Source: Megamonas sp. UBA1796
GTDB lineage: Bacteria > Bacillota > Negativicutes > Selenomonadales > Selenomonadaceae
Direction of reading: 5' to 3'
Assembly: GCA_002319795.1 (NCBI GenBank)
Contig: DCFU01000034.1
Location: 62,001 to 126,000 of the forward strand
Length of the DNA stretch: 64,000 bases
Made by a program: the position numbers and the translations under genes. Positions 52,678-61,245 of this stretch are shown here, one piece after another. The notes below the pieces were generated by a model. That model made no database searches, was not told the DNA's origin, and saw nothing but the letters and a program-made list of their open reading frames with translations. Numbering within the stretch: the stretch's first letter is position 1; every line of letters begins with the position of its first letter.

Positions 52678-53109
52678 ATGGATGAACATATTTATGAGAC
52701 AGTTAAAAAATTTATTTCCAGCTTTTATAGGGATAATCCTTTTGTGCAGTATCTGCACATAAAAGTATCCGCTATTGAACCGGAGCAAGTGAGGCTGGAT
52801 ATTGATATTGCACATGAACATACGAATGTTTATGGTATCGCACATGGCGGTGTGCTCATGACGATAGCCGATACAGCTATGGGAGCGGCCTGCCTGTCCC
52901 ATAACAAACGCGTGGTTACGCTGGACTGCAGTACAAGTTTCATTAAGGCAATACCAGAGGGGCAGCATGTTTATGCAATCGGTCATGTAGTGCATGATGG
53001 CTCGCGTACGATGGTCTGCGAGAGTGATATTTTTGATGAGAAAGGTACGCTTTATGCGAAAGCACATGGCACTTTTTTTGTATTGAAGCAGTTTGTCGGG
53101 GAAGATTGA
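52678..53109 (+). CDS. Hotdog-fold thioesterase, PaaI family
   Basis: 143 residues. NVYGIAHGGVLMTIADTAMGAAC is the PaaI/acyl-CoA thioesterase core (HGG and the Asp in TIADTA), and SFIKAIPEGQHVYAIGHVVHDG is the next strand pair. It hydrolyses acyl-CoA or aryl-CoA thioesters. GAGGAG precedes the ATG. The carboxypeptidase gene follows within 15 bp. Confidence 0.87.
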   Translation: MDEHIYETVKKFISSFYRDNPFVQYLHIKVSAIEPEQVRLDIDIAHEHTNVYGIAHGGVLMTIADTAMGAACLSHNKRVVTLDCSTSFIKAIPEGQHVYAIGHVVHDGSRTMVCESDIFDEKGTLYAKAHGTFFVLKQFVGED

Positions 53110-53122
53110 CGGAAAATGGGAG

Positions 53123-54295
53123 ATGCTCTGGTTGTATAGGTTAAAAAAGGTTTTTTATGTATTTGTTTGTATATCGTTTATTTGGCTTCAGCCGAAAGGG
53201 GCGGCTGCACAGGATGTGCCCGAAATAACGGCAGATGCAGCGATACTTGTTGAGGCGTCGACAGGGCGTGTACTTTACGAGAAGGCAGCAGATGATATGC
53301 ATTATCCGGCTAGTATGACAAAAATGATGACATGTATCCTGGGATTGGAGAGGGATACTCCTGGCGCTCTTATCGGGGTGAGTCCGGAAGCTGCAGATAC
53401 GGAGTCCTCGGCTTTGCGGCTGCAGAGTGGGGATGCGATGCGCTTCTCCGAGCTGCTGCAGGGAATGATGCTCGTTTCAGATAATGCGGCAGCGGTGGCG
53501 GCCGCTGAATATATGGGAGGCGATGTCACGAGTTTTGCTGTCATGATGAATCAAAAAGCAGCTGAACTTGGGATGGAGCATTCTCATTTTGTGAATCCAA
53601 ATGGACTACCAGATGCAGAGCATTATTCAACCGCACGGGATATGGCAAAGCTGGCATGCTATGCCTGGCGTAATTCTGAATTCCGCCATATTGTCGGCGT
53701 AAAGAAACAGCGTATTTATTGGCAGTATCCGCAGGGGCATTGGACGGATGCGGAGAATACCAATGAGCTTTTGGGAAGCTACGCTGGCATGAACGGCATA
53801 AAGACAGGCTATACGAATGCAGCTGGTGGATGCTTTGCAGCATCTGCGGCGCGCGATGGTACGGATCTGATTGCGGTCGTCATGGCGGCGGAAGATGAAA
53901 ACGGACGCTTTTCAGATGCGGCTGCTCTTCTGGACTATGGCTTCACCCGTGTTCGGAGTGCGGAACTTATCGCACGCCAGAATGCTGTCAAAACAGTATG
54001 GGTCCACAGCGGCAGAAATTATAAAGTAAAGGTGCGACCGGAGCAGGATGTTTATGTACCGCTCTTTGATGGTGAAGAATTGAAACATTATACGGTACGT
54101 TATGCTGTACCGCGTTTCATGAGAGCCCCCGTGCAGGCTGGTGACAAGGTTGGAAGTCTCATTATCTGCTACGATGGCCGGGAAGTCGAGCGCGTGGATA
54201 TGCTGGCGGATATGAGCATCGGGAAAGGTTTTAGCCTCATGTCTTTTTTGGTCGGACTATATGATGGCATATATGGGGCCGTTTTTGCGGGATAA
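53123..54295 (+). CDS. D-alanyl-D-alanine carboxypeptidase (S11, penicillin-binding protein 5 type)
   Basis: 390 residues. Signal peptide to about residue 26 (GAAAQ). The catalytic triad of motifs is complete: PASMTKMM (SxxK), VSDNAAA (SxN) and GIKTGYTNAAGG (KTG). The C-terminal ~130 residues are the PBP5 beta domain. It trims the terminal D-Ala of peptidoglycan stem peptides. The start is uncertain: ATG 53123 sits close to GGGAG, and TTG 53132 is better spaced. Confidence 0.92.
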   Translation: MLWLYRLKKVFYVFVCISFIWLQPKGAAAQDVPEITADAAILVEASTGRVLYEKAADDMHYPASMTKMMTCILGLERDTPGALIGVSPEAADTESSALRLQSGDAMRFSELLQGMMLVSDNAAAVAAAEYMGGDVTSFAVMMNQKAAELGMEHSHFVNPNGLPDAEHYSTARDMAKLACYAWRNSEFRHIVGVKKQRIYWQYPQGHWTDAENTNELLGSYAGMNGIKTGYTNAAGGCFAASAARDGTDLIAVVMAAEDENGRFSDAAALLDYGFTRVRSAELIARQNAVKTVWVHSGRNYKVKVRPEQDVYVPLFDGEELKHYTVRYAVPRFMRAPVQAGDKVGSLIICYDGREVERVDMLADMSIGKGFSLMSFLVGLYDGIYGAVFAG

Positions 54296-54319
54296 TATAA
54301 GGTAGGATAATTCATAGAA

Positions 54320-54354
54320 AAGGACGATTCTGTTTTTGCAGAACCGTCTTTTTT
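54320..54354 (+). terminator. Terminator after the carboxypeptidase gene
   Basis: AAGGACGATTCTG pairs with CAGAACCGTCTTTTTT around TTTTG; one mismatch. Confidence 0.88.
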
Positions 54355-54444
54355 GTTTGTCGGATTTCCAGTGCAACCGAAAGGCTGGTTCTGGAATATG
54401 AAAATATTTAACGAGATTAGACAGGTGAATTATAAAATAAAAAT

Positions 54445-54510
54445 TTGCAAAAATATAATATATTTTATAATTCTGTATTGATTAAACTAATATATTAGTG
54501 TAATATATTA
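54445..54510 (+). promoter_or_regulatory. AT-rich promoter and operator region of the carrier-hydantoinase operon
   Basis: A perfect palindrome ACTAATATATTAGT (54486-54499) is followed by TAATATATTA (54501-54510). Candidate promoters are TTGCAA-N15-TATAAT (54445-54471) or TTGATT-N16-TAATAT (54479-54506). TGATTAA occurs on each side of the dyads. The GntR/FCD regulator at 58873 may bind here. No gene is seen in 54296-54647. Confidence 0.55.
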
Positions 54511-54647
54511 ATATACTGATTAAGAAAAGAATATTCGGAAAACATATAGGAGGGATGCAATGATTTTGTATTCATATAGGAGATAGAATTGTGGTGTGTG
54601 GGCGTATTAGAATTATTTATTAATTTGTAATGGAGGGAATGTCAGTT

Positions 54648-55955
54648 ATGTATGAGGTTATTGCGGGTATATTATTATTTGTAACTTTCCTTGGGTTAAT
54701 CTATTATTGTATGAAGGGTGGAAACCTTTTAGTTGGATTCATCGGGATTGCTATTCTATGGTGTATCATTGGTATGATACCTATGCATACAGTAGTTACA
54801 GATGTGTTTCAGACTTCTGTTGCCAGTTATGGCGGGACTATTGCTATTATTGTTTTTGGTGCATGGTTTGGACGTATTTTGGTTGATACCGGTATTGCCG
54901 GATATATAATCAAGAAGACGGTCGAACTTGCTGGTGATAAACCGCTGATTACAACGTTGTTGCTGTGTACCGTGTGTGCGTTGATTTTTACGAGTGCATT
55001 TGGGGTTGGCTCTGTGATGGCCATAGGCATGATTGTATTGCCAATCATGTTTTCTTTGGGAATCGACAAAAAAACGGCATTGGGTTCTTATCTGCTTTCG
55101 GTTTCTGCAGGTATGTACCTCAATATTGCTTATGTCAGCCAATTCTTTGCTGTTTTTAAAAGCATAAAATATACAGATGAATATATCCGGTTTGCTATTG
55201 TGGCTACGATTGTCCATACAATTGTAATGCTTGCGTTTATTACATTTAATTATATGCGAAACCAAAAAGGGAACAAAAGTCGAGCCCGTGCCTGGACAGC
55301 AAGTATGACATCCTCTTCGCAAGGAGGACAGTCTGGGAGATTGAATTTCTTATGTATACTGGTTCCCTTTGTGCCTATTATAATGGTAGCGTTATTCAAA
55401 TGGCAGCCGGTACCATCTTTTCTTATGGGAATTTTTCTGGGATTATTGCTGACTAAAAATATGACGTCTTATCAGATAGCTGTAGAAAAAGTACAGAAAA
55501 CTCTATATGATGGTATCGCAGATAGTGGACTTCTCATTGGCATGTTATACGGCGTTAATATTTTTCAGGCGGCAGCCAAAGAGGTTTCCCCTATTTTGCA
55601 AGATGTAATGGGAGGGATTATTCCCACATCGCCGGTAGTTCTGGTTGCTGTTTTTTGCGTTCTTGCACCATTAGCACTTTTCAGAGGTCCCTTGATGATT
55701 TGGGGTTCAGGTATTGCAGTGGTGTCTATCCTGCAATCTATGGGATTTTTTAGTGAGAATTTCTTATTTGCCCTGTTTCTTATCCCCCCGGTGGCTATTG
55801 TTGCAAGTGCTTGTCCAACGCAGTCCTGGAGCATGTGGGGTCTTAGTTATGCAAAAGTAGAGCCTAAGCAATATATTAAAACAAATCTGCCTTGGGCTTG
55901 GACTATTATGATTATTGTCGAAATTCTTGCTTATACGATGATTGGCAGTAAATAA
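54648..55955 (+). CDS. GntP/CitMHS-like organic-acid transporter
   Basis: 435 residues, about 12 membrane segments. IAIIVFGAWFGRILVDTGIAGYIIKKTVELAG and FTSAFGVGSVMAIGMIVLPIMFSLGIDKKTA resemble the ion-transporter superfamily that includes GntP gluconate carriers. The exact substrate is unclear. ATG 54648 is 10 bp after GGAGGG; the ATGs at 54630 and 54639 overlap that site. It leads an operon with a hydantoinase/oxoprolinase-type protein, so a cyclic amide or related acid is possible. Confidence 0.75.
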   Translation: MYEVIAGILLFVTFLGLIYYCMKGGNLLVGFIGIAILWCIIGMIPMHTVVTDVFQTSVASYGGTIAIIVFGAWFGRILVDTGIAGYIIKKTVELAGDKPLITTLLLCTVCALIFTSAFGVGSVMAIGMIVLPIMFSLGIDKKTALGSYLLSVSAGMYLNIAYVSQFFAVFKSIKYTDEYIRFAIVATIVHTIVMLAFITFNYMRNQKGNKSRARAWTASMTSSSQGGQSGRLNFLCILVPFVPIIMVALFKWQPVPSFLMGIFLGLLLTKNMTSYQIAVEKVQKTLYDGIADSGLLIGMLYGVNIFQAAAKEVSPILQDVMGGIIPTSPVVLVAVFCVLAPLALFRGPLMIWGSGIAVVSILQSMGFFSENFLFALFLIPPVAIVASACPTQSWSMWGLSYAKVEPKQYIKTNLPWAWTIMIIVEILAYTMIGSK

Positions 55956-55964
55956 TAAACAATA

Positions 55965-56010
55965 AAAAGAGCCAAACGTGGATACGTGTATAAAAGCTTG
56001 GCTCTTTTAT
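55965..56010 (+). terminator. Terminator or attenuator between carrier and hydantoinase genes
   Basis: AAAAGAGCCAA (55965-55975) pairs with TTGGCTCTTTT (55998-56008). It lies between the carrier stop and the next ATG in the same direction, so part of the transcription may stop here. Confidence 0.75.
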
Positions 56011-56029
56011 TTAAATATCGGAGGTTTTT

Positions 56030-58159
56030 ATGGGTAAGAGAGCGATTCGTATTGGAATTGATGTTGGTGGTACACATACTAAGGCTGTAGCCATTGATAA
56101 TAATACAAATGAGATTGTAGGTAAGGGATCTGTAATGACGTCGCATCACGATAAGCGCGGTGTGGCTGCCGGTGTTGTAGAAGCTTTTAAAAAATGTTTA
56201 TCAGAAAATGGCATTAAGCCTGAAGACGTTATTTTTATTGCGCACAGTACAACACAGGCAACAAATGCATTGTTGGAGGGTGATGTAGCGCGTGTAGGCG
56301 TTATTGGAGTCGGCAAAGGCCTGCTGGAGGGGTTCTTAGCTAAAAGACAAACACGCATTAAGGATATTGATCTTGGTACGGGAAAATTTATTCATATAGA
56401 TTCTGCTTATATAAAGTCCAATGACTTGACTGCAGAAGTTGTACGGCAAATAATTCAGAGCCTTTTGGATAAGGGGGATCGAGTGATTGTTGCCAGTAAG
56501 GCCTTTGGGGTAGATGACATGCGCGAGGAACATCTCATAGCGGACGAGGCAGAAAAAATGGGAATTCCTTGTAGTATGGCTTCGGACATAACAAAACTAT
56601 ATGGTCTTTCAACACGTACCCGCACAGCGGCGCTGAATGCATCTATTTTGCCCAAAATGCTTGAAACAGCAAATTCAACAGAGCAAAGTGTACGTGAAAC
56701 AAATATAAAAGTACCACTTATGATTATGCGTGGTGACGGTGGTGTAATGGAGATTAATGAGATGAAGAAACGCCCAATCCTTACGATGCTGTCCGGGCCT
56801 GCAGCCAGTGTTATTGGTGCGTTGATGTATTTGCGTGCTTCTAATGGTATTTATTTTGAGGTTGGTGGAACATCGACCAATATAGGCGTCATTAAAAACG
56901 GACGTCCTACTGTCGATTATTCGATTATTGGGGGACACCGTACTTATGTAAATAGTCTTGATGTACGTGTACTTGGGGTTGCTGGTGGAAGCATGGTACG
57001 TGCTCAAAAGGGCGAGGTAATCGATGTTGGCCCACGTTCGGCACATATTGCCGGTGTAGGCTATGCATGTTTTACAAATCCTGATTTATTTAATGGAGCG
57101 GAACTTTATCATATGCAGCCGCGAGAAAATGATCCATCGGATTATGTGGCCATCAAGCTAAGTAATGGAGAGAGCGTAGCTATTACGAATACTTGTGCAG
57201 CGAATGTATTAGGTGTTTTACAGGAAAATGATTATGCACGTGGCAGTTATGAAGCAAGCTATAAAGCAATGGAGCTTTTGGCGAAGGAAACGGGTTTATC
57301 TGTAGAGGATACTGCAAAAGCAATTCTGACAAAGTCCTGTGAGAAAATCATACCGGTTATTGAGGAACTCATTGCCAAATACAAACTAGAGCGTGACCAG
57401 ATTGTTTTAGTGGGTGCAGGAGGGGGAGCTGGAACGCTACTGACTTTTACGGCTGATATGCTGGGATTCAAGTATCAAATACCGGAAAATGCAGAGGTTA
57501 TTTCTTCTATTGGAGTTGCTTTGGCGATGGTACGTGAAATGGTCGAAAGAACGATTTCGAATCCAACTGCGGATGATATTGCTCAAATCAAGAAGGAAGC
57601 CAGAATATTGGCTATCAATAGCGGTGCTGTTGAGGAAAGTGTAGAGGTTTACGTTGAGATTGATGAGCATGCGCAGAAAGTTACTGCTATTGCCATGGGC
57701 TCTACGGAGGTCAAGACAACAGATCTCATGAAAAACTGTACGGAAGATGAGGCTGTTTCTATTGTGGCAGAGTCCATGGGAATCAATAGAAGTGATATTA
57801 AAATGGCTGCGGCAAACGGCTTTGTTTTTGTTACAACAGAGCAGTGCAGAGAAAAAACACCGGTACAGGTTATTGACAAAAAAGGGTTCATAAAAATTCA
57901 ACGTGCTAATGCTTTTATAGAGGTATCAACCCGGGACAATGTCGTTGATACCCTAAAAAAAATGTGGGATGTTGCAAGTAATTTTTCACGTGAAGTTCGT
58001 ATTAATCCGGACGCCTATGTCGTGGTTGGTTCACGTGTTCTGGATTATTCCGGGATACCAGAATTTTCGCAGGTCGCAGGCCTTATGGAAGCTGAACTTT
58101 GTGATCAGCCTTCAACCGAAAAATTGATTTTAATATTGGCTCGCAACGAGTTGGGATGA
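56030..58159 (+). CDS. Hydantoinase/oxoprolinase-A family protein (actin-fold ATPase)
   Basis: 709 residues. RIGIDVGGTHTKAVAID is the N-terminal phosphate loop; AHSTTQATNALLEGDVARVGVIG is the HyuA N-domain mark. MRGDGGVM, LSGPAASVIGALM and EVGGTSTNIGVI belong to the second half, and VLVGAGGGAGTL is the adenosine motif. Family members activate a cyclic amide or ketone carbonyl with ATP, normally with a HyuB-type partner. No HyuB is present here; a metallopeptidase-like gene overlaps its stop instead. Gene has GGAGG ahead. Confidence 0.85.
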   Translation: MGKRAIRIGIDVGGTHTKAVAIDNNTNEIVGKGSVMTSHHDKRGVAAGVVEAFKKCLSENGIKPEDVIFIAHSTTQATNALLEGDVARVGVIGVGKGLLEGFLAKRQTRIKDIDLGTGKFIHIDSAYIKSNDLTAEVVRQIIQSLLDKGDRVIVASKAFGVDDMREEHLIADEAEKMGIPCSMASDITKLYGLSTRTRTAALNASILPKMLETANSTEQSVRETNIKVPLMIMRGDGGVMEINEMKKRPILTMLSGPAASVIGALMYLRASNGIYFEVGGTSTNIGVIKNGRPTVDYSIIGGHRTYVNSLDVRVLGVAGGSMVRAQKGEVIDVGPRSAHIAGVGYACFTNPDLFNGAELYHMQPRENDPSDYVAIKLSNGESVAITNTCAANVLGVLQENDYARGSYEASYKAMELLAKETGLSVEDTAKAILTKSCEKIIPVIEELIAKYKLERDQIVLVGAGGGAGTLLTFTADMLGFKYQIPENAEVISSIGVALAMVREMVERTISNPTADDIAQIKKEARILAINSGAVEESVEVYVEIDEHAQKVTAIAMGSTEVKTTDLMKNCTEDEAVSIVAESMGINRSDIKMAAANGFVFVTTEQCREKTPVQVIDKKGFIKIQRANAFIEVSTRDNVVDTLKKMWDVASNFSREVRINPDAYVVVGSRVLDYSGIPEFSQVAGLMEAELCDQPSTEKLILILARNELG

Positions 58160-58812
58160 TGGAAGAAGAATATGACAGAGAAAGACTGCGTAACACGGTA
58201 CAAGCATGTATGGCTAATGAGGATATGAAGTGGTACCGATTTCTGCTGCGAAATGCGATATGTGCTTGCCCGCTTCGAGATGAGGAAGAGCAGGCAGTAT
58301 TGTCAGGCTCTATGCAAACAGCAGAAGAACTTGCACGTCAATTTGACGGATTTACCGAACCGCAATTGCTTTTGCGCAAATTGGGCATCAATATGGTGTA
58401 CAGATCTGAAGAATTGAGGGAACCATATCTGTATATGGCGATTTATGAGCCAGCGATACAAATGGTTTACTTGAATAATAGTATATTGTCACTTTTAAGA
58501 GAGTTTATTTCAAAGAACAATCTCGGAATATTTACTCCAATAAAGGATATTGAGCGCTTAGCGTTATTTCATGAAGCATTTCATGTTTTAGAAGAGAATA
58601 CGCCAGGTATTTATACACGTAGTCGAATGCTTCAAAGAAAATTCTTGGGAGTATATCATTATGAACGAGGGCTGGACAGTGCATCGGAGATTGGTGCGAT
58701 ACACTTTTCAAAAATTATGACACAGAGTACTTATTCACCTTGTATTTATAGTCGTTATGTGTTGCTGGCTTTAGGGTTGATACCGCTTGATTCTTTTTTA
58801 CCGAACGTGTAA
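58156..58812 (+). CDS. Hypothetical protein with HEAFH zinc-peptidase motif (ImmA/IrrE-like)
   Basis: 218 residues. A gluzincin-like zinc site is suggested by HEAFH (139-143) in LALFHEAFHVLEE, and by Glu 178 in SASEIGAIHFSKI, which resembles the E-x-x-A-x-x-F third-ligand helix of ImmA/IrrE (M78) peptidases. The N-terminal ~60 residues are helical with two Cys (C35-A-C38-A order). It overlaps the hydantoinase stop by four bases (ATGA), so the two are coupled. I cannot assign a substrate; it could process the regulator encoded next, as ImmA acts on repressors, or be a metal-dependent hydrolase for the pathway. Confidence 0.7.
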   Translation: MMEEEYDRERLRNTVQACMANEDMKWYRFLLRNAICACPLRDEEEQAVLSGSMQTAEELARQFDGFTEPQLLLRKLGINMVYRSEELREPYLYMAIYEPAIQMVYLNNSILSLLREFISKNNLGIFTPIKDIERLALFHEAFHVLEENTPGIYTRSRMLQRKFLGVYHYERGLDSASEIGAIHFSKIMTQSTYSPCIYSRYVLLALGLIPLDSFLPNV

Positions 58813-58872
58813 TATAAAATTAGTTTATTAATGAAGCAATATTTTGTAATAAAGCGGTTTAAAGGAAAGGTC

Positions 58873-59718
58873 ATGGGATATTTTATGCAACACAGTGAAT
58901 GTTTAGGACATAGCAGAGGAGAAAAGAAGATTTTAGATGTCGGAGAGGTATATCCTGCTTTACGGCATGCTATTATTGACCTCTATTTGCGGCCGGGTGC
59001 CATTATGAGTATTAAGGACATTTGTGAGCATTTTCAAATGGGGCGTTCGCCTGTACGTGATGCGCTCATGCGCTTGAACCAGGAGGGTTTGGTTACTCTT
59101 TTGCCGCAGCGAGGCACAATGATTTCACATATTGATCTTTCGAGAGTAGAACAGGAGCGGTTTTTGCGTCTGGCTGTAGAGGAAGAGGTTATGAAACTTT
59201 TTATGGCTTGCTATACACACTCGGACAGTGTTCCGCTGGAAGACAATCTGCGTCAGCAGCAGGAACTGTGCGAGCAGGAGGACATCGATATTCGACGGTT
59301 TCTGTGGTTGGATGATTATTTCCATAGTGTTTTTTATGGCATAACAAATAAAAAATTTTGTTTGCAGACATTGCAAAATTCAGGCGGACATTATCGCCGC
59401 ATGCGTTTGCTTACATGCGACAAGTTGGAGGTGGAGGAAAATCTGCGGCAGCATAATGCCTTGCTGGCAGCATTGCAGGCGCGGGATACAGAGGCTATGT
59501 GCGATGTGTTCCATTTCCATCTGCAAAAGCTGGATCGTAAGGAACAATTTTTGTTGAAAAAATACCCATACTTGTTCAAAAACGATGATAGTGCCTGGAA
59601 TTTGTATCCAGCGCTGGAGGCAGACTATTTGCAGACGCTTAATAGGAGAAACACTGAAAACGTTCCAGAAAACCCACTGCCTGGCTTGCATTATAAGGAA
59701 CCATTGGAGGCAAAATAA
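58873..59718 (+). CDS. GntR-family regulator, FCD-type
   Basis: 281 residues. Winged helix: VYPALRHAIIDLYLRPGAIMSIKDICEHFQMGRSPVRDALMRLNQEGLVTLLPQRGTMIS. An FCD-like all-helical ligand domain follows (VEEEVMKLFM, DDYFHSVFYGITNKKF, HNALLAALQARDTEAMCDVFHFHLQKL). The tail of ~50 residues is extra. ATG 58873 has AAGGA 6 bp ahead; 58831 and 58885 are alternatives. It is the last gene of the carrier-hydantoinase operon and probably regulates it. Confidence 0.83.
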   Translation: MGYFMQHSECLGHSRGEKKILDVGEVYPALRHAIIDLYLRPGAIMSIKDICEHFQMGRSPVRDALMRLNQEGLVTLLPQRGTMISHIDLSRVEQERFLRLAVEEEVMKLFMACYTHSDSVPLEDNLRQQQELCEQEDIDIRRFLWLDDYFHSVFYGITNKKFCLQTLQNSGGHYRRMRLLTCDKLEVEENLRQHNALLAALQARDTEAMCDVFHFHLQKLDRKEQFLLKKYPYLFKNDDSAWNLYPALEADYLQTLNRRNTENVPENPLPGLHYKEPLEAK

Positions 59719-59964
59719 ATGATGCCTGCTGGTTTTTCTATGGCAGATCCAATGGGTTATTAGGATAGGAATTCGTTAAGATGGTTGATTGCTTCCCTAT
59801 GATGGATTGTCAAAGGAGCAAACATGAAAGCGTCAGTTTTGGGAACTGTATGAGAAAAAATTGTCAGTGCTGAACGTATGATTTTTTTAGCCCGGTATAG
59901 AAATAGCTTATTTTTTTGTATGGAGATGTGGGGCAATCACCGGTTTGTTGAAGATGGATGGACA

Positions 59965-60006
59965 AAAAAAGCTTTTATCACCGTTTTTGGCGATAAAAGC
60001 TTTTTT
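59965..60006. terminator. Bidirectional terminator at the end of the alcohol dehydrogenase gene
   Basis: AAAAAAGCTTTTATC (59965-59979) pairs perfectly with GATAAAAGCTTTTTT (59992-60006). It ends the minus-strand dehydrogenase and can end plus-strand transcripts from the GntR gene. Confidence 0.92.
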
Positions 60007-60012
60007 GATGTT

Positions 60013-61092
60013 TCAGTGCATTTGACTATATTCTTCGACTGCCATAACCGCATCGTGTACCATATCTTCACTGACTTTGTAAGGCCAGATGTCGAGGTCG
60101 GAGGTATGGGATGCCGTATGGATAACGATATCTGTGTGTTCTTTGGTGATGACATCCATGTCGGCCAGGCAGGTCGGCAGGCCGATACTTTTATTGAAGC
60201 GGTAGACGCGCTCAAATTCTTCGGGTTGTTTGTCGAGCAGGAGGAGTGGCAGAATCCCGTAACCGACGATTTCACCATGCAGATGATGGGGAATATCGTG
60301 GCCGAGGACAACGAGTCCAAAATAAATCGCGTGTGCCAGCCCGGTGTTGTAATCGTGCTGGGCAAGGTTCGAGACGAGACCGGTGCTGATGATGACAGCA
60401 AGGATTGCCTGCTCAAGCGCGGGTGTGGACCTATGGGCGCGGGCATCCTGCAGTGCCTGTGCACCATAAGTAAAGAGTGGTTCGGCACTCATGCGGCTGA
60501 TCGTCACACCAAGAGCATCCGAGTGGCTGAGCTCCAGCTGGCGGGTGGAGACAATGGATTCGTAATATTTCGCCATGGTATCGCCCAGCCCGGCCCAAAG
60601 ATATTCTGTTGGAGCTTCGGCAATGATATGCGGTACTATGAAGATGTGGTTTGCCGGGTAATCTGAAATGTGCACGCCGCGGAAGCTGCCGTCCGGACGA
60701 TATTGTACACCGAGTGAGGTACAGGCCGCACAGGTGCTGGCAATCGTTGGCAGAGTGAAGAAAGGTTTCTTCAATGCATGTGCGGTCATCTTCGTGGTAT
60801 CCAGCGCCCGGCCGCCGCCAGCGCCAAAAAGCATATCTGCCTGCTGGACAGCCGGATGTTTGAGCAGCATATCAACGTTTTCCAAGGTGGAATCGCCGCC
60901 GAACCAGAGAACATCCAACAACGTAAAACCGTTATTCTGCAGGATGTGCCGGATATCTGTTTCGACTTTTGACAGGGCGGTCTTGCCGCCAATCAGTACG
61001 GCCTTTTTACCATAACGTGCACAAATCGCCGGTATTTCGTTAAAGGCGTCGTCACCAATCGTATAGTTGGGAAAAAATGTATGCTTGCTCAT
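60013..61092 (-). CDS. Iron-containing alcohol dehydrogenase family (GldA/HcxA-like)
   Basis: 359 residues. NAD-binding GAGGGRALDTTKMTA near residue 90 and the metal-ligand pattern AGLGDTMAKYYES (Asp), NTGLAHAIYFG (His) and HHLHGEIVGYG (His) mark the glycerol-dehydrogenase-like branch. TLPTIASTCAACTSLGVQY carries the TxxxxS substrate loop. Members reduce 2-oxo acids or dihydroxyacetone; the exact substrate is unknown. GGAGG precedes the ATG on the minus strand. Confidence 0.87.
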   Translation of the reverse strand: MSKHTFFPNYTIGDDAFNEIPAICARYGKKAVLIGGKTALSKVETDIRHILQNNGFTLLDVLWFGGDSTLENVDMLLKHPAVQQADMLFGAGGGRALDTTKMTAHALKKPFFTLPTIASTCAACTSLGVQYRPDGSFRGVHISDYPANHIFIVPHIIAEAPTEYLWAGLGDTMAKYYESIVSTRQLELSHSDALGVTISRMSAEPLFTYGAQALQDARAHRSTPALEQAILAVIISTGLVSNLAQHDYNTGLAHAIYFGLVVLGHDIPHHLHGEIVGYGILPLLLLDKQPEEFERVYRFNKSIGLPTCLADMDVITKEHTDIVIHTASHTSDLDIWPYKVSEDMVHDAVMAVEEYSQMH

Positions 61093-61245
61093 AAAGATTC
61101 CTCCGTTGCGTTTTTGTGATAAATATCTTTTTTAGTCTACCATTTTAGAAGAAAATTTACAATGTTACATTATAAATTGCGTGCTATAATTGGACTTGTA
61201 GGTTGGTTGCGGACGCTTAGACAAAATATGAATGGAGGAGATACT

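Noticed and set aside
56030..58812. Complete HyuAB hydantoinase
   Set aside because: No HyuB-type gene follows; the overlapping gene is an unrelated 218-aa HEAFH protein.
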